The position numbers were made by a program, and so were the translations under genes. This document shows, piece by piece, positions 9,122 through 17,992 of a stretch of 64,000 nt of DNA. This stretch comes from Cucumibacter marinus DSM 18995. Lineage in GTDB: Bacteria > Pseudomonadota > Alphaproteobacteria > Rhizobiales > Devosiaceae. Location of the stretch: positions 1 to 64,000 of the forward strand of contig NZ_AUCR01000009.1 of the NCBI RefSeq assembly GCF_000429865.1, in the 5' to 3' direction. Position 1 is the first letter of the stretch. Each line of letters begins with the position of its first letter. Below the pieces are notes generated by a model. It saw only the letters and a list, made by a program, of their open reading frames with translations, had not been told where the DNA came from and did no database searches.

Positions 9122-10187
9122 GAGCGCCTCCCTCGGACATGGCATTTTGTGGGGTGGACTTCTGGGGCATGAGCTTCTTGCGGAACCAGCCAAGGATTAG
9201 CGAAAGCCGCCCGGCGACGCCGGTAGGCTCCATGGCCAGCGCCTGGAACAGTGCGGCACCGAAGATGCCGACACTCAAATAGGCGCCGAAATCCTGCAGG
9301 GCAGCCGGCAGGAACCTGAGCGCCAGACCGGCGATCAATGCGCCATACCAGTTGAAAACACCGCCAACCACGGCAAGCGCGAACAGGTTCAGGCTTTCCG
9401 ATGCGCCGAAAGAGCGCGAATCGAGCTGCCCGGCAACGCCCGCCAGAAGGCCGCCCGCCACACCGGCAAGGAAACCGGCGAGCGCGAAAGCCCACAGCTT
9501 GTACAAAAGGATATTGACCCCGGATGCGAGCGCGGTGGTCTGGCCCTTGCGGATCAGTGCCCAGGCCCTGCCCGGCTTTGCGTTGCGGTGCCACTGCGCC
9601 AGCATGTATCCAAGCGTCACGATGATCACCACATAATAGAAATAGGCGATCGGGGTCGGTGCCAGGCTCGGCTTCTCGAGAATCTGGCGACCGGCGCCCG
9701 CAGCACGGCCAATGAAGCCGTCACCTCCATCGGGAAAGTTCCAGGCCGTGATGATGACCTGAAAGATCCCGGCCAGCATCAGGGTCACGAGCGCTAGGTA
9801 AAGCCCCCGCAGGCGAAGTGCCGGCAGGCCGAAAATGATACCTACGATCGAGGCCCCGATCCCGGCGATCAGCAGATTGAGCTCATAGGGCAGATCGAAA
9901 CCGTGGCCGAGCCGCAGCGTGATCCAGCCGCCAACACCCACCAGCGCAAACTGGCACAGCGAAACCAGGCCCAGCTGGCCGTAAAGGATCGCCAGTCCGG
10001 TGATCGAGAGTGAAATGGCAACCCCCGATGTGGCCGCGGTCAAATAAAAGGAGTTGGCGAAATTGCCCATGATCAGGGCAAAGATCGCCATCACCACTGG
10101 AATCGCCAGGATCTGGAGCCGCGAAGCGCGCAGCGCTGCAGCCATCGGATTGGCTTGAGAGAATGAGGTTTGTGCGATATCGGCCAT
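9114..10187 (-). CDS. Branched-chain-type ABC importer, permease (LivM-like)
   Basis: Inner-membrane permease of 357 aa with about nine hydrophobic segments starting near residue 25. It has the family pattern GLAILYGQLGLVSLCQFALVG and, late, LNLFALAVVGGVFNWYGALI with a LALRFLP turn. ATG 10187 is preceded by AAGGA and follows the LivH-like stop by 1 nt. Overlaps the next gene by 8 nt. Pairs with the LivH-like permease. Confidence 0.92.
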   Translation of the reverse strand: MADIAQTSFSQANPMAAALRASRLQILAIPVVMAIFALIMGNFANSFYLTAATSGVAISLSITGLAILYGQLGLVSLCQFALVGVGGWITLRLGHGFDLPYELNLLIAGIGASIVGIIFGLPALRLRGLYLALVTLMLAGIFQVIITAWNFPDGGDGFIGRAAGAGRQILEKPSLAPTPIAYFYYVVIIVTLGYMLAQWHRNAKPGRAWALIRKGQTTALASGVNILLYKLWAFALAGFLAGVAGGLLAGVAGQLDSRSFGASESLNLFALAVVGGVFNWYGALIAGLALRFLPAALQDFGAYLSVGIFGAALFQALAMEPTGVAGRLSLILGWFRKKLMPQKSTPQNAMSEGGARD

Positions 10188-10188
10188 G

Positions 10189-11064
10189 TCAGCGATCCTT
10201 CGCGCTGGCAGAGCCAAGGAAGCTCAATGCCATCACCGCCAGCACCGCAATCAGATACGGCGCCATGGTGCGATAGTTGGAAACCGGCTGAACCACGGTG
10301 AGAACGGCCTCGACAATGCCGACACCAAAGCCGGCAATCAGCGTCACCCAAAGCGAGCGAAGCTGCCCGAGCACTGCAGCCGCGATGGCCGGGATTACCA
10401 TGAAGGTCAGGAACACGGCTTCAACCCGCAGCAGGTCGGCCAGCAGCAGGCCTGCAAAACCGGCAAACAGCCCGGTCATCACCCAGGCCGCGGTTTCGGT
10501 CTTGAGCACCGGCACGCCGAGGATCGAACTCAGATCGCGGTCATTGGCGAGCGAGCGCATGTAGAGCCCGAGCCGCGTCGTGGTGAGCAGCGTTGTCACC
10601 CCGATGACCATGGCCAGGGCGAGCGCAATCGCGATGATACGGGTATAGGTGAAGCGGACCCCGAACAAATCGAGGAACATCCGGTCCGTGGGGAAAGTCA
10701 TGCGCTTGGGCACGTTCCCCCAAATCAGGCCGATGGCGCCCATCAGCACCATGGCCAGCGCCAGCGTGCCGACCGCCCGGACAACCGGGTCGCGATAGGC
10801 CAGCAGCGGCGCCAGGAAGCGACCGTAGAGGAAACTGATCAGCGTGGAGACGCCCACGCCGGCGATAATGGCCACTGCCAGCGGCCAGTCCATATCCATC
10901 AGTTGCCAGCCGACAAAGGCTCCGGCAGCGCCGATGGCACCGAACGCGAAATTCAGGACACCGGTCGCCCGGTAAAGGATAACCAGCCCGACGCCGGACA
11001 GCGCATACACTGCCCCGATCCCCAGCCCCGAAATGATAAACGGCAGGTACAGGTTGATATTCAT
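10189..11064 (-). CDS. Branched-chain-type ABC importer, permease (LivH-like)
   Basis: Permease of 291 aa with about eight membrane segments. LivH features: GLGIGAVYALSGVGLVILYR at the N-terminus, FAFGAIGAAGAFVGW, and PAIAAAVLGQLRSLWVTLIA near the end. Start set at ATG 11064 because GGAGGGG lies 6 nt before it; the alternative at 11079 would place that ribosome site inside the gene. Separated from the binding-protein gene by 99 nt containing a hairpin. Confidence 0.92.
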   Translation of the reverse strand: MNINLYLPFIISGLGIGAVYALSGVGLVILYRATGVLNFAFGAIGAAGAFVGWQLMDMDWPLAVAIIAGVGVSTLISFLYGRFLAPLLAYRDPVVRAVGTLALAMVLMGAIGLIWGNVPKRMTFPTDRMFLDLFGVRFTYTRIIAIALALAMVIGVTTLLTTTRLGLYMRSLANDRDLSSILGVPVLKTETAAWVMTGLFAGFAGLLLADLLRVEAVFLTFMVIPAIAAAVLGQLRSLWVTLIAGFGVGIVEAVLTVVQPVSNYRTMAPYLIAVLAVMALSFLGSASAKDR

Positions 11065-11084
11065 TATGCGCCCCTCCAAAGGGC

Positions 11085-11134
11085 GGCTTGTGCGGCTAAA
11101 GGGCGGCCCTCGCGGCGATGATACCGCGAAGGCC
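11085..11134 (-). promoter_or_regulatory. Intercistronic hairpin between binding-protein and permease genes
   Basis: Arms GGCC..CGCGG (11105-11115) and CCGCG..GGCC (11124-11134) form a 9-bp interrupted stem with no U-run. It sits just after the binding-protein gene. Such hairpins commonly protect the upstream transcript and set binding protein in excess over permease; that role is inferred. Next to it, 11085-11124 holds two imperfect 20-bp copies beginning AAAGGGCGGC. Confidence 0.55.
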
Positions 11135-11163
11135 GGAGTTCTTGTTGCTGTTTGTGGCGCCGA

Positions 11164-12420
11164 TTACATCGCGCCGAGGCCGTTTTCGGCCTCATAGGCC
11201 CGCACATCGTCGAGCTGCGGGTCCGGAGACGGCGCACACTCGGAGATCACGGTCCATTCGCCGCCATCCGCAACGGCCATCCGGGTATGCCAGTTGGCGT
11301 TGTTGCGGCCGAGACCGTCAGCGAAGTACCAGGGAGTGCAGAAGATGTCGCTTTCGAAACCTTCCACGCCCTGCACCGCTGCAGTCACGTTGTCACGGTT
11401 GATGGCATCGGCCTCAAGAGTATTGAGAGCCTGTTCGGCGATGCGGGCCGCCAGATAGCCGGCCTGCGCAAAGGTGTCGCGCGGGTCGTCTGCATTGGCA
11501 TAGGCATCCATCACGGCCAGCCAGTTCTGGTTGTCTTCGCCATCCGAATTCAGATCGTTGAATTCCATGTTGGCGTAGAAAGCCTTGTCCCAGCCTTCGC
11601 CGATGGTGTCGGGAACGGTCAGGTCATAGGCCGAGGCAGCACTGGTCCAGTTGATCGACTGGTTGAGGCCCTGCTCTTCGGCAGCCGCCAGGATCGGAAT
11701 GGTCAGACCTTTGGGGAAGCCGAGAACAACAGTGTCCGGACCGTAAGAAGCGGCCTGCAGGACAACCGAGGTGAAGTCGCCGGTCGCCGGATCCATCAGG
11801 ATCGAGTTGGAGGTAATCCCCAGCTCTTCGGCAGCGGCTTCGAGACCTTCACACGACCAGTCGCCGGCGCCCGGAATATTGGTGGTCATGCAGACCACGT
11901 TTTCCGCACCCAACTCGTCGATCGCATAACCGAGCGCACCCACCATGGACACGCGCGGGCCGGCATTGGTCGGTGCGATATGCGAGGCAAAGAAGCACTC
12001 GCGCGGCACACCCACGCCTGCCAGATCGATGATGTTGTTATCCGCAAAGAACTGCGCATTGGCCCCGCACGAGACAAAGCTCGCCGAACCAACCAGCATC
12101 ACGGCATTGTCGTCATTGACGAGCTTGGCCGCGAGCTGAGACGCGATTTCCGGATTCCACTGGTCGTCTTCGATGATGTACTCGATTGGACGGCCATGAA
12201 TGCCGCCATTCGCGTTCACGCAATCGAAATAGGCCTTGGCCCCTTTGGTGGACGCAGAAAAGTCGTCCGGGCCGGTCTGACCGGTGATGGCACCGATGAT
12301 GATGGGCTCGCCAGTCGCGGCGTTGCCCGAGTTGTCGCCGCAAGACTGCGCCATGGCGCCGCTCGCGGTAAACATTGCAAGGGTCAGAGCCCCTGCGAAT
12401 GCAGCTAACTTCAGTTTCAT
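11164..12420 (-). CDS. ABC importer periplasmic substrate-binding protein (LivK-like)
   Basis: 418 aa with a clear signal peptide: MKLKLAAFAGALTLAMF then cleavage near GAMA-QS. The mature part is a Peripla_BP_6-type protein: IIIGAITGQTGPDDFSAST, KAYFDCVNANGGIHG, then YIIEDDQWNPEIASQLAAKL. Several cysteines (SCGDN, FVSCGANA, DWSCEG, FCTPWY, SECAPS) suggest periplasmic disulfides. ATG 12420 has GGGAGGA upstream. Neighbouring dehydrogenase and cupin genes suggest an oxygenated organic compound rather than a branched-chain amino acid; this is inference. Confidence 0.9.
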   Translation of the reverse strand: MKLKLAAFAGALTLAMFTASGAMAQSCGDNSGNAATGEPIIIGAITGQTGPDDFSASTKGAKAYFDCVNANGGIHGRPIEYIIEDDQWNPEIASQLAAKLVNDDNAVMLVGSASFVSCGANAQFFADNNIIDLAGVGVPRECFFASHIAPTNAGPRVSMVGALGYAIDELGAENVVCMTTNIPGAGDWSCEGLEAAAEELGITSNSILMDPATGDFTSVVLQAASYGPDTVVLGFPKGLTIPILAAAEEQGLNQSINWTSAASAYDLTVPDTIGEGWDKAFYANMEFNDLNSDGEDNQNWLAVMDAYANADDPRDTFAQAGYLAARIAEQALNTLEADAINRDNVTAAVQGVEGFESDIFCTPWYFADGLGRNNANWHTRMAVADGGEWTVISECAPSPDPQLDDVRAYEAENGLGAM

Positions 12421-12469
12421 GCCTAGTCCTCCCGTTGGCTTAGAAGTCAACATGTCCTGGTCCGCCGAA

Positions 12470-13528
12470 CTAGCCATTCGGCGAAACAAGGATCTTCACC
12501 GCTCCTCCCTTGGGATCGAGCAGGCGTTCAAAGCCCATCTCGACCACACGGGAGAGGTCGGTTTTCGCAGTCACGATGCGCGAAGGATCGAAAAGCCGAT
12601 CCGCCACCATCGCGATCAGATCCGGATAGATGTTGCGGTAGCCGACCGCAGAGATCACATCGATCTCGCGCCCGACCAATGCCGCCGCATCGATCCTTGG
12701 ATGAGTGTCGAATTGCCCCACAAGCACCAGCCGGCCGCCCTTGCGCAGCCCCATCAGTGCCTCGTCGAGCGAGGATTGCAGTCCCACGGTTTCGAAGGCG
12801 ATATCGACGCCCCGCCCGTCCGTGGCTTCCGCCGCCGCTTCCCCAAGGCTCTCCTTGGTGACATCGACCGCACGTGTCGCGCCCAGCTCACCGGCCAGCG
12901 CCAGCCGTTTCGGCGTCACATCCGAAACGATGATCTCGCGGGCGCCGGCCACCTTGGCCAGTTGGACGAGCAAGAGACCCATCGGGCCCGCACCGGCGAT
13001 CAGGCAGGTTTCTCCCGCCGAGAGCCGTCCGCGCCTCAAGGCATGCAGGCACCCCGCGGCCGGCTCGATCACCGCCGCCTGTTCGTCACTGACCGAATCC
13101 GGCAGCGCATGAACCATATAGGCGGGCACGACCGCCTCGTCGGCCATTCCGCCATGCCCGGTCAGGCCGGCAAAGCCCGTATGCTGGCACAGATTATAGT
13201 CGCCCCGGCGGCAGGCATCGCAGCGCATGCAGCGATATTCCGGCTCGATCACCACGCGCTGCCCCTGGACAAAATCGTGAACATCGTCTCCCGCCTCCAG
13301 CACCCGGCCGCAAAACTCGTGACCAAGGATGATCGGCGCCTGCACCCGCGAGACCGGATGCGGCGCATAGATCGGAATGGCATGAGGACCGGAGGCATAT
13401 TCATTCAGGTCGCTGCCGCAGATGGCGCAATAGGTCACAGCGATCCGGATGTGATCGGCAGGCAAGGCAAGCCGAGCGCGTGTCTCCACTCGCACATCCC
13501 TCGCTCCGTACCAGACCGCTGCTCGCAT
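12470..13528 (-). CDS. Zinc-dependent medium-chain alcohol/diol dehydrogenase
   Basis: 352-aa MDR enzyme, NAD(P)-dependent oxidation of a secondary alcohol. Catalytic zinc ligands C37 (CAICGSD) and H70-E71 (GHEFCGRV); structural zinc lobe C100, C103, C106, C114; dinucleotide motif IAGAGPMGLLLVQLAK. It resembles threonine/butanediol/sorbitol dehydrogenases. ATG 13528 has GGGGGAGG upstream. Second gene of the operon; its product ketone could feed the cupin oxygenase encoded just before it. Substrate unknown. Confidence 0.88.
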   Translation of the reverse strand: MRAAVWYGARDVRVETRARLALPADHIRIAVTYCAICGSDLNEYASGPHAIPIYAPHPVSRVQAPIILGHEFCGRVLEAGDDVHDFVQGQRVVIEPEYRCMRCDACRRGDYNLCQHTGFAGLTGHGGMADEAVVPAYMVHALPDSVSDEQAAVIEPAAGCLHALRRGRLSAGETCLIAGAGPMGLLLVQLAKVAGAREIIVSDVTPKRLALAGELGATRAVDVTKESLGEAAAEATDGRGVDIAFETVGLQSSLDEALMGLRKGGRLVLVGQFDTHPRIDAAALVGREIDVISAVGYRNIYPDLIAMVADRLFDPSRIVTAKTDLSRVVEMGFERLLDPKGGAVKILVSPNG

Positions 13529-13550
13529 CGCGCCTCCCCCGGTTCCGTCT

Positions 13551-14084
13551 CTACCGGAACAGCTTGTCGACGTAGTCCGCGCCAATCCCGACCTGGTCGT
13601 AATGGCGGCGGCACATCTCGATATATTTGTGGACGTCGAAATACCCGTCGGGCTCGCCATCTTCATCGAGCCAGATCAGCGGACCATGCACCTGGAAGAA
13701 CACCTTCATCGGCTGTTCGTGCTCATAGGCCACAAGCGTGTGGCCCTCGCCCGGCGTCTCATAGATGAAATCGCCCGCCGTGGCGGTCCAGTCGTGCTCG
13801 AGATAGCCCCACTTGCCCGAGATGGTGTAGGCGAACACTTCATGCGGATGGTAGTGCCGGTTCACCAGCCCCGCCTTCTTCGCATAAAGCACGTCGCACC
13901 ATTTGTTCTGCTGCGGCGAAATCCAGAGCGGACGCGAGGACACCGTCTCGGTGAACGGCACGTAGTACCGCTCGTCATCGGTGGCGATGTTGGGCATATA
14001 CACTTCCGGCAGGGCGTCCGGCTGGAACACCTTGTCGATCGGTTTGATGTCCTTCCAGAATTCAGATTCCGCGGCTTCGGGCAT
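13551..14084 (-). CDS. Cupin-fold protein, 2,4'-dihydroxyacetophenone-dioxygenase-like
   Basis: 177 aa. Cupin motif 1 gives H77, H79 and E82 (RHYHPHEVFAYTISG), motif 2 gives H115 (GDFIYETPGEGH), a 3-His/1-Glu metal set. Layout and the flanking FFQVHGPLIWLDEDGEPDGY resemble the family containing 2,4'-dihydroxyacetophenone dioxygenase, an iron enzyme that cleaves the C-C bond of an alpha-hydroxyketone. ATG 14084 has GGAGAGG upstream; an earlier in-frame start at 14111 is less likely. First gene of the operon. Actual substrate is not predictable; a non-enzymatic cupin cannot be excluded. Confidence 0.75.
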   Translation of the reverse strand: MPEAAESEFWKDIKPIDKVFQPDALPEVYMPNIATDDERYYVPFTETVSSRPLWISPQQNKWCDVLYAKKAGLVNRHYHPHEVFAYTISGKWGYLEHDWTATAGDFIYETPGEGHTLVAYEHEQPMKVFFQVHGPLIWLDEDGEPDGYFDVHKYIEMCRRHYDQVGIGADYVDKLFR

Positions 14085-14406
14085 GACCTCTCCATCAGTC
14101 TTTGTCCGCACGGGCCTACTCTCGCGCGGATCATCTCGACCCGGACGCTATCAGGCCCTTTGAACCGCGTTTTTCCGGAACAGGACAAATGCGTTGCATT
14201 TTTCGGCCATCCGCCATGCCGAAACCGCATGGATCGCAAAACCCACGCTCAACACATTGAAAATGAATTGGTTTTTGGGCACCAGCAAGCGCCGAGGCAA
14301 GCGGGAACCCCGAAAACAAATGCTTCAGCCCGTTTTCGGCGCCCCGCAAACCGCCCGCATCAACCCGCTTGCATCAAAAGGGGGCCAGTGCTAGCTAGCG
14401 CCCGGC
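14085..14406. promoter_or_regulatory. Gene-free region upstream of the cupin operon, with three dyads
   Basis: Gap of 322 bp between the minus-strand cupin gene and tRNA-Thr. It holds three perfect dyads: AAATGC-GTT-GCATTT (14187-14201), TTTCGG-N12-CCGAAA (14201-14224) and CCGAAAAC-N14-GTTTTCGG (14310-14317 / 14332-14339). The last two share the core CCGAAA. They are good candidates for operators of the cupin/ABC operon. No gene is apparent here. Confidence 0.5.
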
Positions 14407-14482
14407 GCCGGCTTAGCTCAGTTGGTAGAGCAACTGATTTGTAATCAGTGGGTCGCGGGTTCAAATCCTGCAGCCGGCACCA
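14407..14482 (+). tRNA. tRNA-Thr (anticodon UGU)
   Basis: 76 nt with encoded CCA (14480-14482). Acceptor GCCGGCT/AGCCGGC, D-arm GCTCAGTTGGTAGAGC, anticodon stem-loop CTGATTTGTAATCAG giving UGU, T-loop GGTTCAAATCC, discriminator A. Stands alone between the catabolic operon and the polysaccharide locus. Confidence 0.97.
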
Positions 14483-14577
14483 GTTTTCCCGAACACCTCA
14501 CACCGAGATCGTCGCCCGTCCAGGAGCGTGCCCCCTCACCCGGACAAGAGCCACAGGCTTGACCGTGCGCCGAAGCC

Positions 14578-15897
14578 CTAGTGCGCGCCGCCCCGGAACA
14601 ACACCGCGCCGACCGTCTTGAACAGGATCAGGAGATCGAGGTCCAGGGACAGGTGCTTGATGTAATAGAGGTCGTAAGAGAGTTTTTCGATTTCCTCTTC
14701 GGGGCTCGCGGCATAGCGGAACTGAACCTGCGCCCAGCCGGTTATGCCCGGCAGCACGAGCGTGCGAAGGGCGTATTTGGGGTCCAGGGCCTCGCTGTCG
14801 TGAGCAATGTATTCCGCGACCGGACGCGGGCCGACAAGACTCATCTCACCACGCAGGATGTTCACCAATTGCGGAAGCTCATCGAGGCGCAGCTTTCGGA
14901 TGATGCGGCAACCCGGCATGATCCGCTTGTCCTGACGCCGCGTTGCACCGCCCGAACTGCCTTTGTACATGGTGCGGAACTTGAACATCCGGAACGGCTT
15001 GCCGCGATAACCCCGCCGGTCCTGCACGAACAACACCGGGCCGCCGTCGAGAATGCGGATGTAAAGGGCAACCAGGCCCCCGATTGGCAATGTCAGCGGT
15101 AGCGTGACAATGACGGCAAGGACGTCGAGCCAACGCTTGATACGGGCGTAGAGAAGCTGACTGGGGCTGTAAGCGATGTGTGAGACATCGAAACTCGCCA
15201 CATCAAGCCGCCCCGTTTGCACTTCCTGATATCGGGTCCAGGGCAGGATCTCGATGCCCCGCAAATAGCATTGAGCAAGAAGGGGCGACCACTCCTCCCG
15301 ATGGTGCTCGACCGGATCGATAAGCAGCGACTCGATATCGTCGATCCTGGCCTTTGGCCCCTCGATGATCGGTATGCCGCCCAACGCCTCGGAAACCGCC
15401 CGGGCGCGTGAAAACGGCGCAAGGGAGGAGCGGGCGAACAGCCTTTGGCGAAAACGAATATTCGCATAGACCATGAGAACCATGGTCGCCGGCAGGCAGA
15501 GGGACAGGGCAAAATAGCTCACCGGGATACGCAGTGCCGACAAGGTGCTGATCGCGACGCTGAACAGGGCCACGCTCACCACACTGGCGACGATGATCGG
15601 CGCCTCATTGTGCCGGAAGCCCGTCAGGACGGCCGCGGAGACGATGGGCACGAAGGCCAGCACGCCGACGACGAGGGCGATGTTCTCCCAGTCTGTCCGG
15701 CCGGCCTGGGCCAGAATCGAGCCGTAAATCAAGGTCTGTACGATTACGGCTAGAACCACCGGGCCGGCGAAACGGCGAATATCACCCAGATATCGATGCT
15801 GACGGAGCCTGCCGCCGCGCGCCGTGACATAGGTGAGATCCCGAGCCAGATGGGCCGGCTGTTCGCGGCGTCGCGGTTGTCTTGCCGGCATATCCAT
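14578..15897 (-). CDS. Polyprenyl-phosphate sugar-1-phosphate transferase (initiating EPS enzyme)
   Basis: Starts a polysaccharide repeat by moving a sugar-1-phosphate to undecaprenyl phosphate. 439 aa: several N-terminal membrane segments (about 45-150), a variable cytoplasmic middle, then the catalytic bacterial sugar-transferase domain from IKRWLDVLAVIVTLPL onward, with PVLFVQDRRGYRGKPFRMFK, the LDELPQL motif and GEMSLVGPRPVAEY. Last gene of the minus-strand polysaccharide run. Sugar specificity (hexose or N-acetylhexosamine) is not readable. Confidence 0.92.
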   Translation of the reverse strand: MDMPARQPRRREQPAHLARDLTYVTARGGRLRQHRYLGDIRRFAGPVVLAVIVQTLIYGSILAQAGRTDWENIALVVGVLAFVPIVSAAVLTGFRHNEAPIIVASVVSVALFSVAISTLSALRIPVSYFALSLCLPATMVLMVYANIRFRQRLFARSSLAPFSRARAVSEALGGIPIIEGPKARIDDIESLLIDPVEHHREEWSPLLAQCYLRGIEILPWTRYQEVQTGRLDVASFDVSHIAYSPSQLLYARIKRWLDVLAVIVTLPLTLPIGGLVALYIRILDGGPVLFVQDRRGYRGKPFRMFKFRTMYKGSSGGATRRQDKRIMPGCRIIRKLRLDELPQLVNILRGEMSLVGPRPVAEYIAHDSEALDPKYALRTLVLPGITGWAQVQFRYAASPEEEIEKLSYDLYYIKHLSLDLDLLILFKTVGAVLFRGGAH

Positions 15898-15961
15898 AAA
15901 TCAATTCCGCGAAATACCGGGGCCCGTTACGATTCAGTTACTTCTACTGGTTTGATTTTGC

Positions 15962-17080
15962 TTACAAACCCATGATCTTCATCATGCGTGCATTGACTTT
16001 ATGCACGTCGAAGCGCTCTTGCGCAAGAATACGGCTCTCACGCCCCATGTCCATAACCAGATTAGGCTCAAGAACAAACTTTCTCATTGCATCGGCCAAA
16101 GCCCCTGCATCCCGGGGCGGTACAAGAAAACCATTCCGGCCCTCGATCACCGTTTCCCGGCATCCCGGCGCATCGGTCGTGATGATAGGCCGCGCAGAAG
16201 CCATGGCTTCCTGGATCGAGCGGGGCACACCCTCACGGTAGTAGGACGGCAAGACGAACACACTCACTTCGGCGAGCCATGGACGCACGGGAACGTGTCC
16301 CGGCCACTCCAGGACCCCCTCGGCGACCCACCCCTCCACTTCGGCCCTTTTGATGCCGTCGGGATTTGAATCGAGACCGCCGAGAAGCACGAAACGCACG
16401 TCCGGGTGTTCGGCCTTGATGATCCTTGCTGCCTCGACATACTGACGGATACCTTTCTCCGCCAGCAGCCGGGCCGCGAGGACAAAGGTGATCGGCTTGA
16501 CCATCGTCGGATGGGCCACCCAATCATCCAGATCTACGCCGGTCCCGTTGACACCGACGATCTTGTCGCGGCCAACGATGCCGAGGTCCACGAAATCATT
16601 GGCATCGTCAGGATTCTGCATGAAAACCGCATTCGCCTGCGACAGTGCCGTGCGATAGAGCATGCGAGCCGCATGGTGCACTGCCCTGCTCCGAAAGCTG
16701 GATCGGGCGCCGTCACCAAAGGCATAGCCGAGCCCTGCGATCAGGGCATAACGGTGCTTCACACCGGCCATGCGGGCAGCAAGCGTGCCATAGATCACGG
16801 GCTTGATGGCAAAGGACAGGACACAGTCGAGCTCCAACCCGCGCAAAGCGCGCACCAGCGAGACAATGTCGATTGCATCACGGACGGGATTCAGACCGGT
16901 GCGCGAGAGCGAGATATCCACCGGGGTTACGCCCAGTGCGACCAACTCGTCACGAATGTGAGCATCGAAATCCGGAGCAAGGGCGAACACGGTATGTCCA
17001 CGCTCTGCAATCTCGGAAAGCAGCGGCCCCCGAAAGTTGAGGACCGAAAAGGCGTTGTTACCAATCAGGGCGAAGCGCAT
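15962..17080 (-). CDS. Glycosyltransferase, GT4 family
   Basis: 372-aa GT-B enzyme expected to add a sugar to the lipid-linked repeat on the cytoplasmic face. N-terminal domain begins MRFALIGNNAFSVLNFRGPL; the C-terminal nucleotide-sugar domain has FVLAARLLAEKGIRQYVEAA, the EX7E-like stretch YYREGVPRSIQEAMASARPI and DAPGCRETVIEGRNGFLVPP. Resembles N-acetylgalactosaminyl- and related GT4 transferases of O-antigen loci. Begins 5 nt after the sulfotransferase stop, so translationally linked. Confidence 0.9.
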   Translation of the reverse strand: MRFALIGNNAFSVLNFRGPLLSEIAERGHTVFALAPDFDAHIRDELVALGVTPVDISLSRTGLNPVRDAIDIVSLVRALRGLELDCVLSFAIKPVIYGTLAARMAGVKHRYALIAGLGYAFGDGARSSFRSRAVHHAARMLYRTALSQANAVFMQNPDDANDFVDLGIVGRDKIVGVNGTGVDLDDWVAHPTMVKPITFVLAARLLAEKGIRQYVEAARIIKAEHPDVRFVLLGGLDSNPDGIKRAEVEGWVAEGVLEWPGHVPVRPWLAEVSVFVLPSYYREGVPRSIQEAMASARPIITTDAPGCRETVIEGRNGFLVPPRDAGALADAMRKFVLEPNLVMDMGRESRILAQERFDVHKVNARMMKIMGL

Positions 17081-17085
17081 AGGAC

Positions 17086-17874
17086 CTATGTGCTGCCCCC
17101 AAGCTGCTCAATCAGCAGGGCGCGCTCGGCCTCAGTTGGTCCAGGCGTGCGTTGGGACCTGCTGCTCCCCCCGAAAAACACGCGCCGAAGCCCCGCTGCC
17201 TTGGCGGCATTGATCAGGCCATATAGGCCCAATCCACGCAACCCGTAGGACAGCCTGCGACCAAGCTTCGCGGCGAAATAGGATGGTGGCACCGCTCCCA
17301 TGTTGCTTTCACGCAAAAGCGCCTCTGGCACCGGCAAATAAGGAATAGAGAGCACGTCACAAAGCTCTCTGACATAACCGTCGCTATCTGACTTCAACAG
17401 GTCGAGATTCAATTCGTGGATTAGTGCATCCGGCAGAACGTCGCGCCATCGGGCGATTTGCTGGTCATATTGGCTGGCCGCTATGATTGCGGGGAAATCG
17501 CCAATGGCCTCGGCCAAGGGCTTCTGCGTATATCCGTAACGTCGAAGATGCATGTAGTGCGACCATGAGCGCGCAATGGGATCACGACGCGCCACAATAA
17601 GCGGTATCTGCCCGAGCTCTCGCTTGATCCTGCCAGGTGCTTCCGCAGAGTGAAACAGACTGGGAGCAACCTCAACCCTGATCCGATGTCGGTCTGGATC
17701 GAATTGGCGGAAGTGATCCTCGTACCAGTCAAGCCCCTTGTCGTGGTAACGGTCGAAATAGAATGTTTCCTTCACACCCAAAGGCAGGCACACGTCACCG
17801 CGCGCGGCAAGGTAGTCGTGCATCCAGGTGGTCCCGGCTTTCATGGGGCCGATGATCAGCATCCTAGGTTGCAT
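17086..17874 (-). CDS. Sulfotransferase (PAPS-dependent)
   Basis: Transfers sulfate from PAPS to a hydroxyl, here probably on the exopolysaccharide or its lipid-linked precursor. The 262-aa product has the 5'-phosphosulfate loop GPMKAGTTWMHDYL at 9-22 and the 3'-phosphate motif IVARRDPIARSWSHY, plus the family-typical KETFYFDRY. ATG 17874 chosen; GTG 17877 is also possible with AAGGA upstream, and an ATG further up sits directly on that site. Position inside a polysaccharide operon is the main clue to its acceptor. Confidence 0.87.
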   Translation of the reverse strand: MQPRMLIIGPMKAGTTWMHDYLAARGDVCLPLGVKETFYFDRYHDKGLDWYEDHFRQFDPDRHRIRVEVAPSLFHSAEAPGRIKRELGQIPLIVARRDPIARSWSHYMHLRRYGYTQKPLAEAIGDFPAIIAASQYDQQIARWRDVLPDALIHELNLDLLKSDSDGYVRELCDVLSIPYLPVPEALLRESNMGAVPPSYFAAKLGRRLSYGLRGLGLYGLINAAKAAGLRRVFFGGSSRSQRTPGPTEAERALLIEQLGGST

Positions 17875-17992
17875 CACCAGACACATTCCTTGAAAAGGTC
17901 CGAAACCTTCGACAATAAGGTGTCGATTCCCTGCGCAAAGCCAGACACAAATCAAGCTACTACCGAACAGTCAACCTATATATGGCAGAAGC

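Noticed and set aside
12284-13768. 494-codon plus-strand frame over the alcohol dehydrogenase gene
   Set aside because: The minus strand encodes intact zinc and NAD motifs; the plus frame has none.
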